Shown here piece by piece: positions 1-6,252 of a DNA stretch of 11,988 nucleotides. Source of the stretch: an uncultured Cellvibrio sp. (GTDB lineage Bacteria > Pseudomonadota > Gammaproteobacteria > Pseudomonadales > Cellvibrionaceae); assembly GCA_946482345.1 (NCBI GenBank), contig CAMLRJ010000050.1, forward strand, positions 1 through 11,988, written 5' to 3'. Below the pieces are notes generated by a model. That model was not told where the DNA came from and made no database searches. It saw only the letters and a program-made list of their open reading frames with translations. Numbering within the stretch: position 1 is the stretch's first letter; each line of letters opens with the position of its first letter. The position numbers and the translations under genes are program-made.

Positions 1-1892
1 GCTGCCGCCCAGCGCGATAAAAGATACACAAAATCTTTATCCAATTGATCATAAGGTCTTTCACGGCTTTTCGGCGCACTGAAAAATAAAGTTCCATGAA
101 TCATTCCGGAAATAATAATTGGGGCACCTATGTAGGATTCATGCCCTCCATTGATCAACGCCGGATGGCCTGCATAAATAGATTTATGCATATTGTCTTC
201 TGCAATCATGTCCTTATTGTCAATTACCAGACTGCAAAATGTATTTTCAAGTGTCACATCAGGCATGTGCATTTTTTCATGCACGTCAATATAACTGCGA
301 TATTGAAAATGTTTTTTACTGATATCACTGATACCCGCTCTGGTAACTCCCATATATTTGGCGGCCAGATTCAATGCCCGTTTTAATTGTTCGTCAACAT
401 CATTGATTGGCAAAGAAGTAATTTCATTCAGGGTTTGCAACGCTGCTTGTTGCCGAACACTGAATAATTCTGCGTCTTTTCTATAGGTGACATCGGTGTA
501 AACACCCACTATCAAAGTGGCTTTACCGGATGTATCCCTTTCCACAACCCGACCTCTGGATAAAATCCATTTGTACCCGCCATCGCCGGTTTTTACACGA
601 TATTCATTTTCAAACATTGGCGTTAAGCCTTTTAAATGATTCATCATGTCATTGTGATGACCGCGACGGTGATTGGGGTCCAACGCATTAACCCAATCCA
701 CCAAATCCATTTCATTTTCGCCAACAGGAAGTTTTAATAATTGTCGCCATTCCGGTGAAAAACGAATTCTGTTTTTTACTATATCCCATTCCCAAAATCC
801 GGAGTCAGTAGAACGTAATGCCAATGCCAGACGCGCTGAATTTTGTTCCGTCAGTTTGTGTTCATCTGTTAGTAATCGCTGATAATTTTCTTTTTCCTGC
901 CGCTGATATTTCACCAACAGCCGAAAACTGAAATAGAGCAGCGATTGTAATACCAGCAACAAAACGCCCCATTTCAAATAAGTGTCACGCAGTATTTGTT
1001 GATGGCGATTATATTCCGCGGTGATATCCGTCCAGATAATCAGAGCCAATCGCCGGGTGGAATGATTAATCCAACTCGCTAAAAAAATTCCCTCTGGCGT
1101 TTTAATTAATTGCTCCTGTTGCTCAACAATAATCAACCCCTGTTGCCACCAACCACCCACTGGCTCAAATGCGACTTCCAAACGCCAATCACCCACCAAT
1201 GTCGGATGCATCTGTTTGCGTTTTTGATCCCAGAGCAATACATCAGCTATGTGTTTATGCAGTAATGCAGCCGCACTGGATTTTGTTTCGAGGCGAATAG
1301 CAAGTTCGATAACCGCAACAACCTTGTTCTCATCTTTGACAGGAATCAGTAAACGATTGGCAGTACCCTGACGTGAAGTCGCAAATAATATGGCAGGTTT
1401 TCCATGCGTAAATACTTCGGTTATTTCAGGCCGGGATTGCCCCAGACTATCCGACAGCATTCGCGGATTTTCCATAATCACCACACTAATTCCCGGTGTG
1501 AAATGTAAATTAAATTCACTCACGCCCTGCTCTTGCATTTTTTGCCAATAGAATTCCATTTGACGATAAAGTTGATCGTGATGTTGTTGTTTTTTTTCAA
1601 TATTAAGAGAAGGGTTATTTTGTTGTTCGCGAAAGATGGCTTTGATATCCGTCATCAAACGGGTATCCAGCAAAATAGGTTGCGCCAGCACCAGTAAATC
1701 CTGGCCAATTTGTGCTTGTTTACGCTGCCATTCGTTTTGTTGTTTGAATGCAAGGGCAGATTGTTGCTGTGCCCAGACACCCTGATGATATCGAACTTCC
1801 TGAAAACACAAACAAAACAACACCAGCGCCAGTGAAGCCGCAAAAATAAAATAAATCGTTTGAAATTTATGACTGATTAACAAGCTGCCCAC
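1..1892 (-). CDS. Membrane sensor protein with Cache-like, PAS and GAF domains (C-terminus off the window)
   Basis: The frame is open from 1892 to the left edge, giving 630 residues with no stop. Residues 11-30 form TM1. Residues about 31-304 form a periplasmic region whose middle (NLHFTPG near 128-134, then a PENPRM-like SVVIMENPRM stretch and LLIPVKDENKVVAVIEL) resembles dCache_3-type sensors. TM2 is about 308-327. A PAS domain spans about 353-472 (SGFWEWDI, EYRVKTGDGGYKWILSRGRV, GVYTDVT). A GAF domain spans about 487-630 (YIGAPIIISGMIHGTLFFSA, then DQLDKDFVYLLSRW). In related proteins a GAF of this kind is followed by a histidine kinase or a GGDEF/EAL output; which one applies here cannot be seen. 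I chose GTG at 1892 because GGGA lies 7 nt upstream. TTG at 1883 or 1898 is also possible. The gene stands 119 bp downstream of rnfH in the same direction. The domain reading is from recognised motifs only. The sensed ligand is unknown. Confidence 0.8.
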   Translation of the reverse strand, partial: MGSLLISHKFQTIYFIFAASLALVLFCLCFQEVRYHQGVWAQQQSALAFKQQNEWQRKQAQIGQDLLVLAQPILLDTRLMTDIKAIFREQQNNPSLNIEKKQQHHDQLYRQMEFYWQKMQEQGVSEFNLHFTPGISVVIMENPRMLSDSLGQSRPEITEVFTHGKPAILFATSRQGTANRLLIPVKDENKVVAVIELAIRLETKSSAAALLHKHIADVLLWDQKRKQMHPTLVGDWRLEVAFEPVGGWWQQGLIIVEQQEQLIKTPEGIFLASWINHSTRRLALIIWTDITAEYNRHQQILRDTYLKWGVLLLVLQSLLYFSFRLLVKYQRQEKENYQRLLTDEHKLTEQNSARLALALRSTDSGFWEWDIVKNRIRFSPEWRQLLKLPVGENEMDLVDWVNALDPNHRRGHHNDMMNHLKGLTPMFENEYRVKTGDGGYKWILSRGRVVERDTSGKATLIVGVYTDVTYRKDAELFSVRQQAALQTLNEITSLPINDVDEQLKRALNLAAKYMGVTRAGISDISKKHFQYRSYIDVHEKMHMPDVTLENTFCSLVIDNKDMIAEDNMHKSIYAGHPALINGGHESYIGAPIIISGMIHGTLFFSAPKSRERPYDQLDKDFVYLLSRWAA

Positions 1893-1903
1893 TCTCAAAT
1901 CCC

Positions 1904-1909
1904 ATTATA
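1904..1909 (-). promoter_or_regulatory. Candidate -10 box upstream of the sensor gene
   Basis: A perfect TATAAT is read on the minus strand just upstream of the sensor frame. No good -35 hexamer is seen at 16-18 nt. If used, transcription would begin about 5 nt before the GTG start at 1892, which would leave no room for a ribosome binding site there and would favour the TTG at 1883. The rest of the 119-bp gap to rnfH holds a short GC-rich hairpin (about 1940-1959) with no T-tract and a CACCTCACCTCAC micro-repeat. Confidence 0.35.
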
Positions 1910-2005
1910 GGGTTGGCGTCACCTCACCTCACACAAGGCCCCTCGCGATCAACCGCGGGAAGCTTTGCGTAATACCAACATCTTTGATTGAGTGTAGTGC
2001 AAATT

Positions 2006-2020
2006 CAGGGTTTAACCCTG
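2006..2020. repeat. Small palindrome across the rnfH stop codon
   Basis: CAGGG-TTTAA-CCCTG is an inverted repeat, 7 bp per arm around a single T if fully folded. It overlaps the TAA stop of rnfH at 2012-2014. It could mark the 3' end of the ratA-rnfH transcript, but no T-tract follows on the minus strand, so it is not a standard intrinsic terminator. Confidence 0.35.
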
Positions 2021-2332
2021 TGAACTGTCTTTCTCGGCGCGTTTGCGTCGGGCTTCTTTGGGATCGGAAACCAATGGTCGATAAATCTCAACCCTGTCCC
2101 CTTGATGCAGCACATGATTCTCCGCCGTTTCCAGACCTTTGGTACCCAAAGACTGGCCAAATATCCCCATTTTGGCGTTATCTATATCGATCTCGGGAAA
2201 ATGTTCCTGAATTCGCGAACGCTTTACAGCCTGCAACGCCGTGGTTCCCGGTTCCACCAACAAGCTGATAATTTTTTGTTTGTGTGGCAGAGCATAAGCC
2301 ACTTCGACGGTTATAAGATCAAAGTCCGCCAT
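2012..2332 (-). CDS. rnfH: RnfH family ubiquitin-fold protein
   Basis: A 106-residue protein of the RnfH family (ubiquitin-like beta-grasp fold, PF03658). It begins with a VEVAYALPHKQKIISL strand pattern and continues with the hydrophobic core (GIFGQSLGTKGLETAENHVLHQGDRVEIYRPL). It ends with DPKEARRKRAE, which is the family's signature tail. The cellular role is not firmly known. The name comes from linkage to rnf electron-transport genes in some genomes, while in many gammaproteobacteria it sits next to ratA, as here. I chose ATG at 2332 because GAGG lies 5 nt upstream. The GTG at 2338, which would add two residues, has no usable Shine-Dalgarno sequence. The ratA stop TGA (2342-2340) is fused to that Shine-Dalgarno sequence, so the two genes are probably translationally coupled. 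Confidence 0.93.
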   Translation of the reverse strand: MADFDLITVEVAYALPHKQKIISLLVEPGTTALQAVKRSRIQEHFPEIDIDNAKMGIFGQSLGTKGLETAENHVLHQGDRVEIYRPLVSDPKEARRKRAEKDSSQG

Positions 2333-2339
2333 GAACACC

Positions 2340-2777
2340 TCATTTGCGTGAATAAATTATGTCTGCCCTGCGGCAAATAGCATCGACCTGTTGCTGGCTG
2401 ATACCGGCGAACATTTTACCTGCGGCCATTTGCAGAAAGCGATTTTGCAATTCGAAATGCAACTCAAACTCCACCTTGCAAGACGAAGTGTTCAGGGATT
2501 TGAATCGCCAAAAACCTTCCAGCCGGGAAAAGGGCCCTTTAATCAATTTCATATGAATCAACTCGGGCGCAACCAACCGGTTATGCGTGCTGAAAGCTTG
2601 ATTGAATCCGGACTTGTTCAAAACCAATTCAGCCTCAACCCAATCATCCCCCTTGCACAAAATAGTCGCTGCTGTGCAACCCGGCATAAATTGCGGATAA
2701 GACTCTACGTCATTAACCAGATCAAACATCTGCTGTGATGAATAGGCGACCAACGCGCTGGCGGTGACTGTTTGCAT
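2340..2777 (-). CDS. ratA: RatA / Coq10-like START-domain protein
   Basis: A 145-residue single-domain protein of the polyketide cyclase/START superfamily (Coq10/RatA group). The N-terminal pattern SALVAYSSQQMFDLVNDVES followed by YPQFMPGC is diagnostic. The rest is an alternating strand pattern with a long C-terminal helix (MFAGISQQQVDAICRRADIIY). In E. coli the homologue was described as the RatA toxin that blocks 70S ribosome association. The eukaryotic homologue Coq10 binds ubiquinone, and a quinone-related role is an alternative. The start ATG at 2777 has AAGG 6 nt upstream. It is the first gene of a two-gene unit with rnfH and is divergent from smpB, the usual gammaproteobacterial arrangement. 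The bamE gene often found near this cluster is absent here. No antitoxin-like gene is next to it. Confidence 0.93.
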   Translation of the reverse strand: MQTVTASALVAYSSQQMFDLVNDVESYPQFMPGCTAATILCKGDDWVEAELVLNKSGFNQAFSTHNRLVAPELIHMKLIKGPFSRLEGFWRFKSLNTSSCKVEFELHFELQNRFLQMAAGKMFAGISQQQVDAICRRADIIYSRK

Positions 2778-2803
2778 GAAATACCTTGGTTATTCTCCTA
2801 ACT

Positions 2804-2905
2804 GGTTCCCCACTTTGAAAAAGGGGGGTTAGGGGGGATTTAAGATCTTCATAAATAGACCATTTTAAATCCCTCCCCCGCCTCCCTTTTTCAAAGTGAG
2901 GAGCC
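2804..2905. repeat. MITE-like imperfect inverted repeat, about 100 bp
   Basis: Two G-rich/C-rich arms of about 40 bp (2804-2843 and 2865-2905) are inverted copies of each other around a 21-bp AT-rich centre. Both share CACTTTGAAAAAGGG, a GG-rich run and ATTTAA at the inner end. They differ by a few substitutions and one single-base indel. Elements with a CTTTGAAAAAGGGGG core are common as dispersed intergenic palindromes in proteobacteria, so a non-autonomous mobile or REP-like element is the likely identity. No reading frame and no clear target-site duplication is visible. It lies between the divergent ratA and smpB. Confidence 0.8.
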
Positions 2906-2926
2906 AATTCCCTTTCAAGGGAATTG
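2905..2926. repeat. Perfect 22-bp palindrome upstream of smpB
   Basis: CAATTCCCTT-TC-AAGGGAATTG has two exact 10-bp arms separated by 2 bp, directly abutting the long inverted repeat. It lies about 50 bp upstream of the smpB -10 box. It may be an operator, a protein-binding site or a degenerate end of the neighbouring repeat. No T-tract follows on the plus strand (TGATTACC), so it is not an intrinsic terminator on that strand. Confidence 0.6.
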
Positions 2927-2976
2927 ATTACCTTTGAGGCCACAACAAAGCCCGCAATTCTAAACGATTTTATCGC

Positions 2977-2982
2977 TATAAT
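2977..2982 (+). promoter_or_regulatory. smpB promoter, -10 box
   Basis: A perfect TATAAT in the context CGCTATAATGCGCC lies 40 bp before the smpB ATG. The expected start of transcription is near 2989. No good -35 match is found at 16-18 nt. Its position excludes the upstream ATG at 2924 and TTGs as smpB start codons. Confidence 0.6.
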
Positions 2983-3016
2983 GCGCCGCAGGTTACAAAC
3001 AGGATTAATGAACACA

Positions 3017-3502
3017 ATGGCCAGTAAAAAGCCCAAACAAAATAGCAACACTATTGCCCTGAATAAAAAAGCCAAATTCGATTTTGAATTATTCGAACGC
3101 ATCGAAGCGGGTATCGCATTGACTGGTTGGGAAATCAAAAGCCTGCGTGCAGGCAAAGGGCAAATTACCGATACCTATGTGATATTTAAAAATGATGAAG
3201 CCTGGCTGTTGGCATCACAAATACAACCACTCGCCAGTGCGTCCACCCATTTTGTGACTGACCCTTATCGCACACGAAAGCTATTGATGCACCGTCGCCA
3301 AATTGATCGTTTGCAAGAAGCAAAAGAACAAAAAGGCTACACCGTAGTCTGCACTGCACTCTATTGGAAAAATCACATAGTGAAGTGCGAAGTGGCATTA
3401 GCCAAAGGCAAACAACAACACGACAAACGCCAAACGGAAAAAGAACGCGACTGGGAAAGAGACAAACAGCGTTTATTCCAAAAAGAACAAAAGCGGGATT
3501 GA
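3017..3502 (+). CDS. smpB: SsrA-binding protein SmpB (trans-translation)
   Basis: A 161-residue SmpB, the protein partner of tmRNA that places it in the A site of stalled ribosomes. The family hallmarks are in order: SNTIALNKKAKFDFELFERIEAGI, then GWEIKSLRAGKGQI with DTYV, the EAWLL strand, DPYRTRKLLMHRRQI, YWKNHIVKCEVALAKGK, and the basic C-terminal tail HDKRQTEKERDWERDKQR that becomes helical in the ribosome. The frame is open from 2924, but homologues start at the MASKKPK-type sequence and the -10 box lies at 2977-2982, so the start is ATG 3017. ATG 3008, with AGGA 3 nt upstream, is a close alternative that would add three residues. It is the only plus-strand gene, divergent from ratA and convergent with the histidine kinase (19 bp apart). 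No intrinsic terminator is visible after it. The tmRNA gene is not in the window. Confidence 0.96.
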   Translation: MASKKPKQNSNTIALNKKAKFDFELFERIEAGIALTGWEIKSLRAGKGQITDTYVIFKNDEAWLLASQIQPLASASTHFVTDPYRTRKLLMHRRQIDRLQEAKEQKGYTVVCTALYWKNHIVKCEVALAKGKQQHDKRQTEKERDWERDKQRLFQKEQKRD

Positions 3503-3521
3503 AAATCGCAACAATGTTTTT

Positions 3522-4868
3522 TTATTTCACATCTGTTGCAACATGAGAGGCAGGCAACCTGATAACAACTTGCAACCCGCCGAGACTACTGGTTTGTAAA
3601 GATAATTCACCGCGACAATGCTCAACAATATCGCGCACTATACTCAAACCCAAACCGTGCCCCTGAATCTGTTCATCAACACGCACTCCACGGCTTAACA
3701 CCTGATCACGCAACTCGGGTGCTATGCCGACACCATCGTCATCAATCAAAATGACATAATTATTTTCTTGAAGCTCAATCACAATTTGTACTCGCTGCTG
3801 GGCCCATTTGCAGGCGTTGTCGAGTAAATTACCTAATAGCTCCAACATATCTTCGCGATCAAACGACAAACGCAAGCCATCACTTGCACGCCAATCCAAT
3901 TGCAAATTGCGCTGATGAATTTGCTGCAAAGTCGCACATAAATCAGGTAATTCTTTTGCGCAATCAAAATACGCACCCGGCAATACTTCACCTGCCAATC
4001 GCGCACGTCCCAATTCACGACCAATGCGTTCTTGCATGGCTTGCAATTGCTGCCGAAAGTTCTCTCGCAATTCCGGGTAATGATCAAATTCAGGGTGATT
4101 GGCAAGACTAAACAAAATAGCCAGCGGCGTTTTTAACGCATGCCCCAAATTACCCAGCGCATTGCGCGAACGACCCAAGGTTTCTTCAGTATGTTGTAAC
4201 AAATGATTAATTTGCTGCACCAAGGGTATTAATTCATCAGGAACCTGATGTTCCAATTCACTGCGCTGTCCCTGTTGCAACTGCACAATTTGTTGTCGCA
4301 CTTTTTCCAGTGGCTGCAAAGCACGTCGCACCAAATAACGCTGCACCAACACCAATAATATTAAAGCGGATGAACCCACACCGATTGCCAACCACTGCAA
4401 GTTGCGAAAACTTTGCAACATAGGTGCATAATCCTGTGTGGTAATGATTTGAATATTTTTTCCATAACGCCGGAAATCACTGCGATATATTAATAAGATC
4501 TGGTTGCGAGGCCCCTTTGCGAGGCTGTCTTGTAAACCTGTTTTATCGGGGAAGGGCAGACTGTAATCCCAGGATGAACGTGAGCGCCATTGATCATCGG
4601 GTAATACAATTAAAAAATATTCTCCTGAAAAAGGCCGCTGATAACCCGCAGAAATGCGTTGCTGATCCAATTCAATTCCATGAGCGCCACGCACTATTGC
4701 AGCAAGTAAAGTTTGCGCTTCATTGTGTAGATGATTTTGCAAATAACGACGCAATCCCTGATCAAACAACCAGAGGCTTACTTGTGCCAATAGCAATCCG
4801 GTAATTATCAGTACACTGATTAAACCAAAACTTAAACGCTGCTGAATAGAGTTGCCGGGCTTTAACAA
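3522..4868 (-). CDS. Sensor histidine kinase of the PepSY-associated two-component system
   Basis: A 448-residue inner-membrane kinase. TM1 is about 14-36 and is followed by a periplasmic domain (37-157) with the pattern YQRPFSGEYFLI and RSRSSWDYSL, seen in QseC/TctE-like kinases. TM2 is about 158-180, followed by a HAMP-like linker with a glutamine-rich helix (192-202). The DHp helix carries GHALKTPLA with the phospho-accepting His243. The ATPase domain has the N box NLLDNACKWA (Asn351), the G1 box DDDGVGIA (376-383) and the G2 box GHGLGLSI (403-410). It should autophosphorylate His243 and pass the phosphate to Asp51 of the upstream-encoded regulator. The start is TTG at 4868, with AGG 8 nt upstream and just at the regulator's stop. 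No upstream ATG fits. It is the last gene of the operon and converges on smpB, with no clear intrinsic terminator. The stimulus is unknown. Confidence 0.94.
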   Translation of the reverse strand: MLKPGNSIQQRLSFGLISVLIITGLLLAQVSLWLFDQGLRRYLQNHLHNEAQTLLAAIVRGAHGIELDQQRISAGYQRPFSGEYFLIVLPDDQWRSRSSWDYSLPFPDKTGLQDSLAKGPRNQILLIYRSDFRRYGKNIQIITTQDYAPMLQSFRNLQWLAIGVGSSALILLVLVQRYLVRRALQPLEKVRQQIVQLQQGQRSELEHQVPDELIPLVQQINHLLQHTEETLGRSRNALGNLGHALKTPLAILFSLANHPEFDHYPELRENFRQQLQAMQERIGRELGRARLAGEVLPGAYFDCAKELPDLCATLQQIHQRNLQLDWRASDGLRLSFDREDMLELLGNLLDNACKWAQQRVQIVIELQENNYVILIDDDGVGIAPELRDQVLSRGVRVDEQIQGHGLGLSIVRDIVEHCRGELSLQTSSLGGLQVVIRLPASHVATDVK

Positions 4869-4873
4869 ATAGT

Positions 4874-5545
4874 TTACCTGTCGTTGATTTTCTGCAAGCG
4901 ATAGCCCTGGCTACGTTTGGTTTCAATAATTTCCTTGCCCAGTTTGCTACGCAAATGATTGACATGAACTTCAATAACGTTGGAATCACTTTCGCTTTCA
5001 CCATCATAAAGATGATCACGTAATTGACTTTTGGGAATTACTTTTCCGGGATGCAACATTAAATAACGCAACAAACTGAATTCTGCAGCTGTCAGCTCAA
5101 TTTCTTCACCATTTTTTACTGCGCACTGACGCGCCTCATCCAATTGCAATCCACCATTCTGCAATTGTGGCTGATTTACATGCCCATGAGTACGACGCAA
5201 TAATGCCTGTATACGCAGTTGTAATTCTTCAGGATGAAAAGGTTTGGTGAGATAGTCATCGGCACCGGCTTTTAAACCTTCAATACGTTCAGCCCAATGA
5301 TCGCGTGCAGTTAAAATTAATACAGGCCGCAACATTTTTGTTGCGCGCCATTCGCGTAAAACATCCAAACCGGATTTTCCCGGCAAACCCAAATCCAGCA
5401 AAATCAAATCGTAAGGTTCAACTGCGCCCTGAATCAAAGCATCGCGACCATCAACCAGCCAATCCACTGCATAACCAGCGCGTTTTAAATCTGTGCGAAG
5501 TTCATCAGCCAATACAACATTATCTTCTACAATCAGGATGCGCAT
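4874..5545 (-). CDS. OmpR-family response regulator, QseB/PmrA-like
   Basis: A 223-residue regulator with a receiver domain (1-118) and an OmpR-type winged helix (about 126-218). All receiver residues are present: acidic Glu7/Asp8, phospho-acceptor Asp51 ([10 protein letters not shown]), Thr79 and Lys101 (TKPF). The DNA-binding part shows [12 protein letters not shown] and [16 protein letters not shown] with the terminal QGYRL strand. The pattern of QseB ([28 protein letters not shown]) is closely followed, which places it in the QseB/PmrA subgroup, although the symbol is not assigned. It begins in a TAATG overlap with the preceding PepSY gene and lies 5 nt from the kinase, so the three proteins are coupled. 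The likely target is the ATTAAG-N5-CTTAAT site at 6218-6234. Confidence 0.95.
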   Translation of the reverse strand: MRILIVEDNVVLADELRTDLKRAGYAVDWLVDGRDALIQGAVEPYDLILLDLGLPGKSGLDVLREWRATKMLRPVLILTARDHWAERIEGLKAGADDYLTKPFHPEELQLRIQALLRRTHGHVNQPQLQNGGLQLDEARQCAVKNGEEIELTAAEFSLLRYLMLHPGKVIPKSQLRDHLYDGESESDSNVIEVHVNHLRSKLGKEIIETKRSQGYRLQKINDR

Positions 5546-5847
5546 TAGTCATCCACCTCATCTTGTAAAATTTTACCGCTAGTTGCATCGATTTCCAGTT
5601 CACGAACCAAACCTGTTTTTGTGGCCAACTCCACTTCGTAAATATAAACACCTTCTTCCTCTTCCAACTCTACTTCCAATAAACTGGCATCAGGATAACG
5701 GGCATCGACCAAAGTCAACACTTGTTCCAGCGGAACAATAAGGCCCTGCTCGCGCAGACGCAGGGCCTCATCTTGCGACAAATCACGCGCACTCGCACCG
5801 AATGACAGCAGTATCAATATCAACCCCGTGCGCGTTAATAACAACAT
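5545..5847 (-). CDS. Exported PepSY-domain protein, second copy
   Basis: A 100-residue protein with an N-terminal signal peptide (hydrophobic stretch about 7-16, likely cleavage after GASA near residue 20) and one PepSY domain. The domain pattern includes a [10 protein letters not shown] helix, [20 protein letters not shown], and the end motif [27 protein letters not shown], in which the D-A-x-x-G-x-x-L turn is typical. A run of four glutamates (LEEEEG) makes it acidic. PepSY proteins are thought to bind or inhibit periplasmic peptidases or to modulate sensor kinases. Here an input to the co-encoded kinase is an inference from gene order. An ungapped comparison of the mature part with the gene upstream gives about 32 identical residues of 81 by hand count, so this is a tandem duplication. 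The start ATG 5847 has GAGA nearby. It lies 15 nt after its sister gene, and its TAA overlaps the regulator's ATG. Confidence 0.9.
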   Translation of the reverse strand: MLLLTRTGLILILLSFGASARDLSQDEALRLREQGLIVPLEQVLTLVDARYPDASLLEVELEEEEGVYIYEVELATKTGLVRELEIDATSGKILQDEVDD

Positions 5848-5862
5848 AGTTTTCTCGATGAC

Positions 5863-6171
5863 TTAATTGTCCTGATGGTTTTTTAACATTTCGCCAGTGG
5901 CTGCATCCAACTCGACATCCCACTCGACTCCCTGGGCATCCACCAATTCTATTTGATAAATATAGCGGCCCAATTTATGTTCAAGTTCAGTTTCGCGAGT
6001 GACCCCGCCAGGGTGTTGTGCAAGTGCAATTTGATTTAATTTTTCAAACGATTGAATGCTACCCGCATCACGCAGTGCCAATGCTTCATCAGGCCCCAGA
6101 TCGCGCGCATGAGTGAAAGCAGCAAAAAAAGTTAATGACATAACAGCGACGGACAATTTAACCAGTTTCAT
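5863..6171 (-). CDS. Exported PepSY-domain protein, first copy
   Basis: A 102-residue protein with a signal peptide (MKLVKLSVAVMSLTFFAAF core, likely cleavage after FTHA near residue 22) followed by one PepSY domain. The motifs are LGPDEALALRDAG, IALAQHPGGVTRETELE, GRYIYQIELVDAQGVEWDVE and DAATGEML. This is close in length and spacing to the family core. It is predicted to be soluble and periplasmic. It is the first gene of the PepSY-PepSY-regulator-kinase operon. AGGAGA is placed 6 nt before ATG 6171, the best Shine-Dalgarno sequence of the group, so this copy is probably the most strongly translated. The predicted regulator site and -10 lie 31-63 bp upstream of the start. Function as a signal modulator of the kinase is inferred. 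Confidence 0.91.
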   Translation of the reverse strand: MKLVKLSVAVMSLTFFAAFTHARDLGPDEALALRDAGSIQSFEKLNQIALAQHPGGVTRETELEHKLGRYIYQIELVDAQGVEWDVELDAATGEMLKNHQDN

Positions 6172-6201
6172 TTTGAGTCTCCTATTAAACTTGAGGGATT
6201 C

Positions 6202-6234
6202 AGAATAAAGAAACTGGATTAAGTGAATCTTAAT
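6202..6234 (-). promoter_or_regulatory. Predicted QseB/PmrA-type operator and -10 of the PepSY-TCS operon
   Basis: On the minus strand ATTAAG-ATTCA-CTTAAT (6234-6218) is followed after 10 nt by TATTCT (6207-6202), a 4-of-6 -10 match. The QseB/PmrA consensus is a CTTAA-type hexamer pair with 5-6 nt between. This site fits the second hexamer fully and the first but for one base. It can also be read as an inverted repeat. A further TTTAAT half lies 10 nt upstream. Such sites replace a -35 in PhoP/PmrA-class promoters, and no TTGACA-like hexamer is seen here. Confidence 0.5.
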
Positions 6235-6252
6235 TTAAATTAAACGCTAACT

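Noticed and set aside
1940..1959. GC-rich hairpin downstream of rnfH as terminator
   Set aside because: The stem has a bulge and the downstream minus strand has no T-tract.
2340..2777. A toxin-antitoxin pair of ratA and rnfH
   Set aside because: RnfH is not an antitoxin by sequence, and the ratA-rnfH pairing is a conserved housekeeping arrangement. The toxin role of RatA is a report from E. coli, and it does not make this locus a defence module.
2924..3016. Extended smpB reading frame beginning at ATG 2924
   Set aside because: The extra 31 residues have no match to SmpB N-termini and lie across the TATAAT at 2977-2982, which would leave the start upstream of transcription.
2722..3156. A 144-residue minus-strand reading frame over the ratA-smpB gap
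   Set aside because: It runs through the long palindrome and into both flanking genes, and its product has no recognisable fold. It is an antisense shadow.
3508..3543. GCAACA...TGTTGC inverted repeat with a T-run between the smpB and kinase ends
   Set aside because: The T-run lies in the loop and not after the stem, and the stem is six base pairs. It is not a credible terminator.
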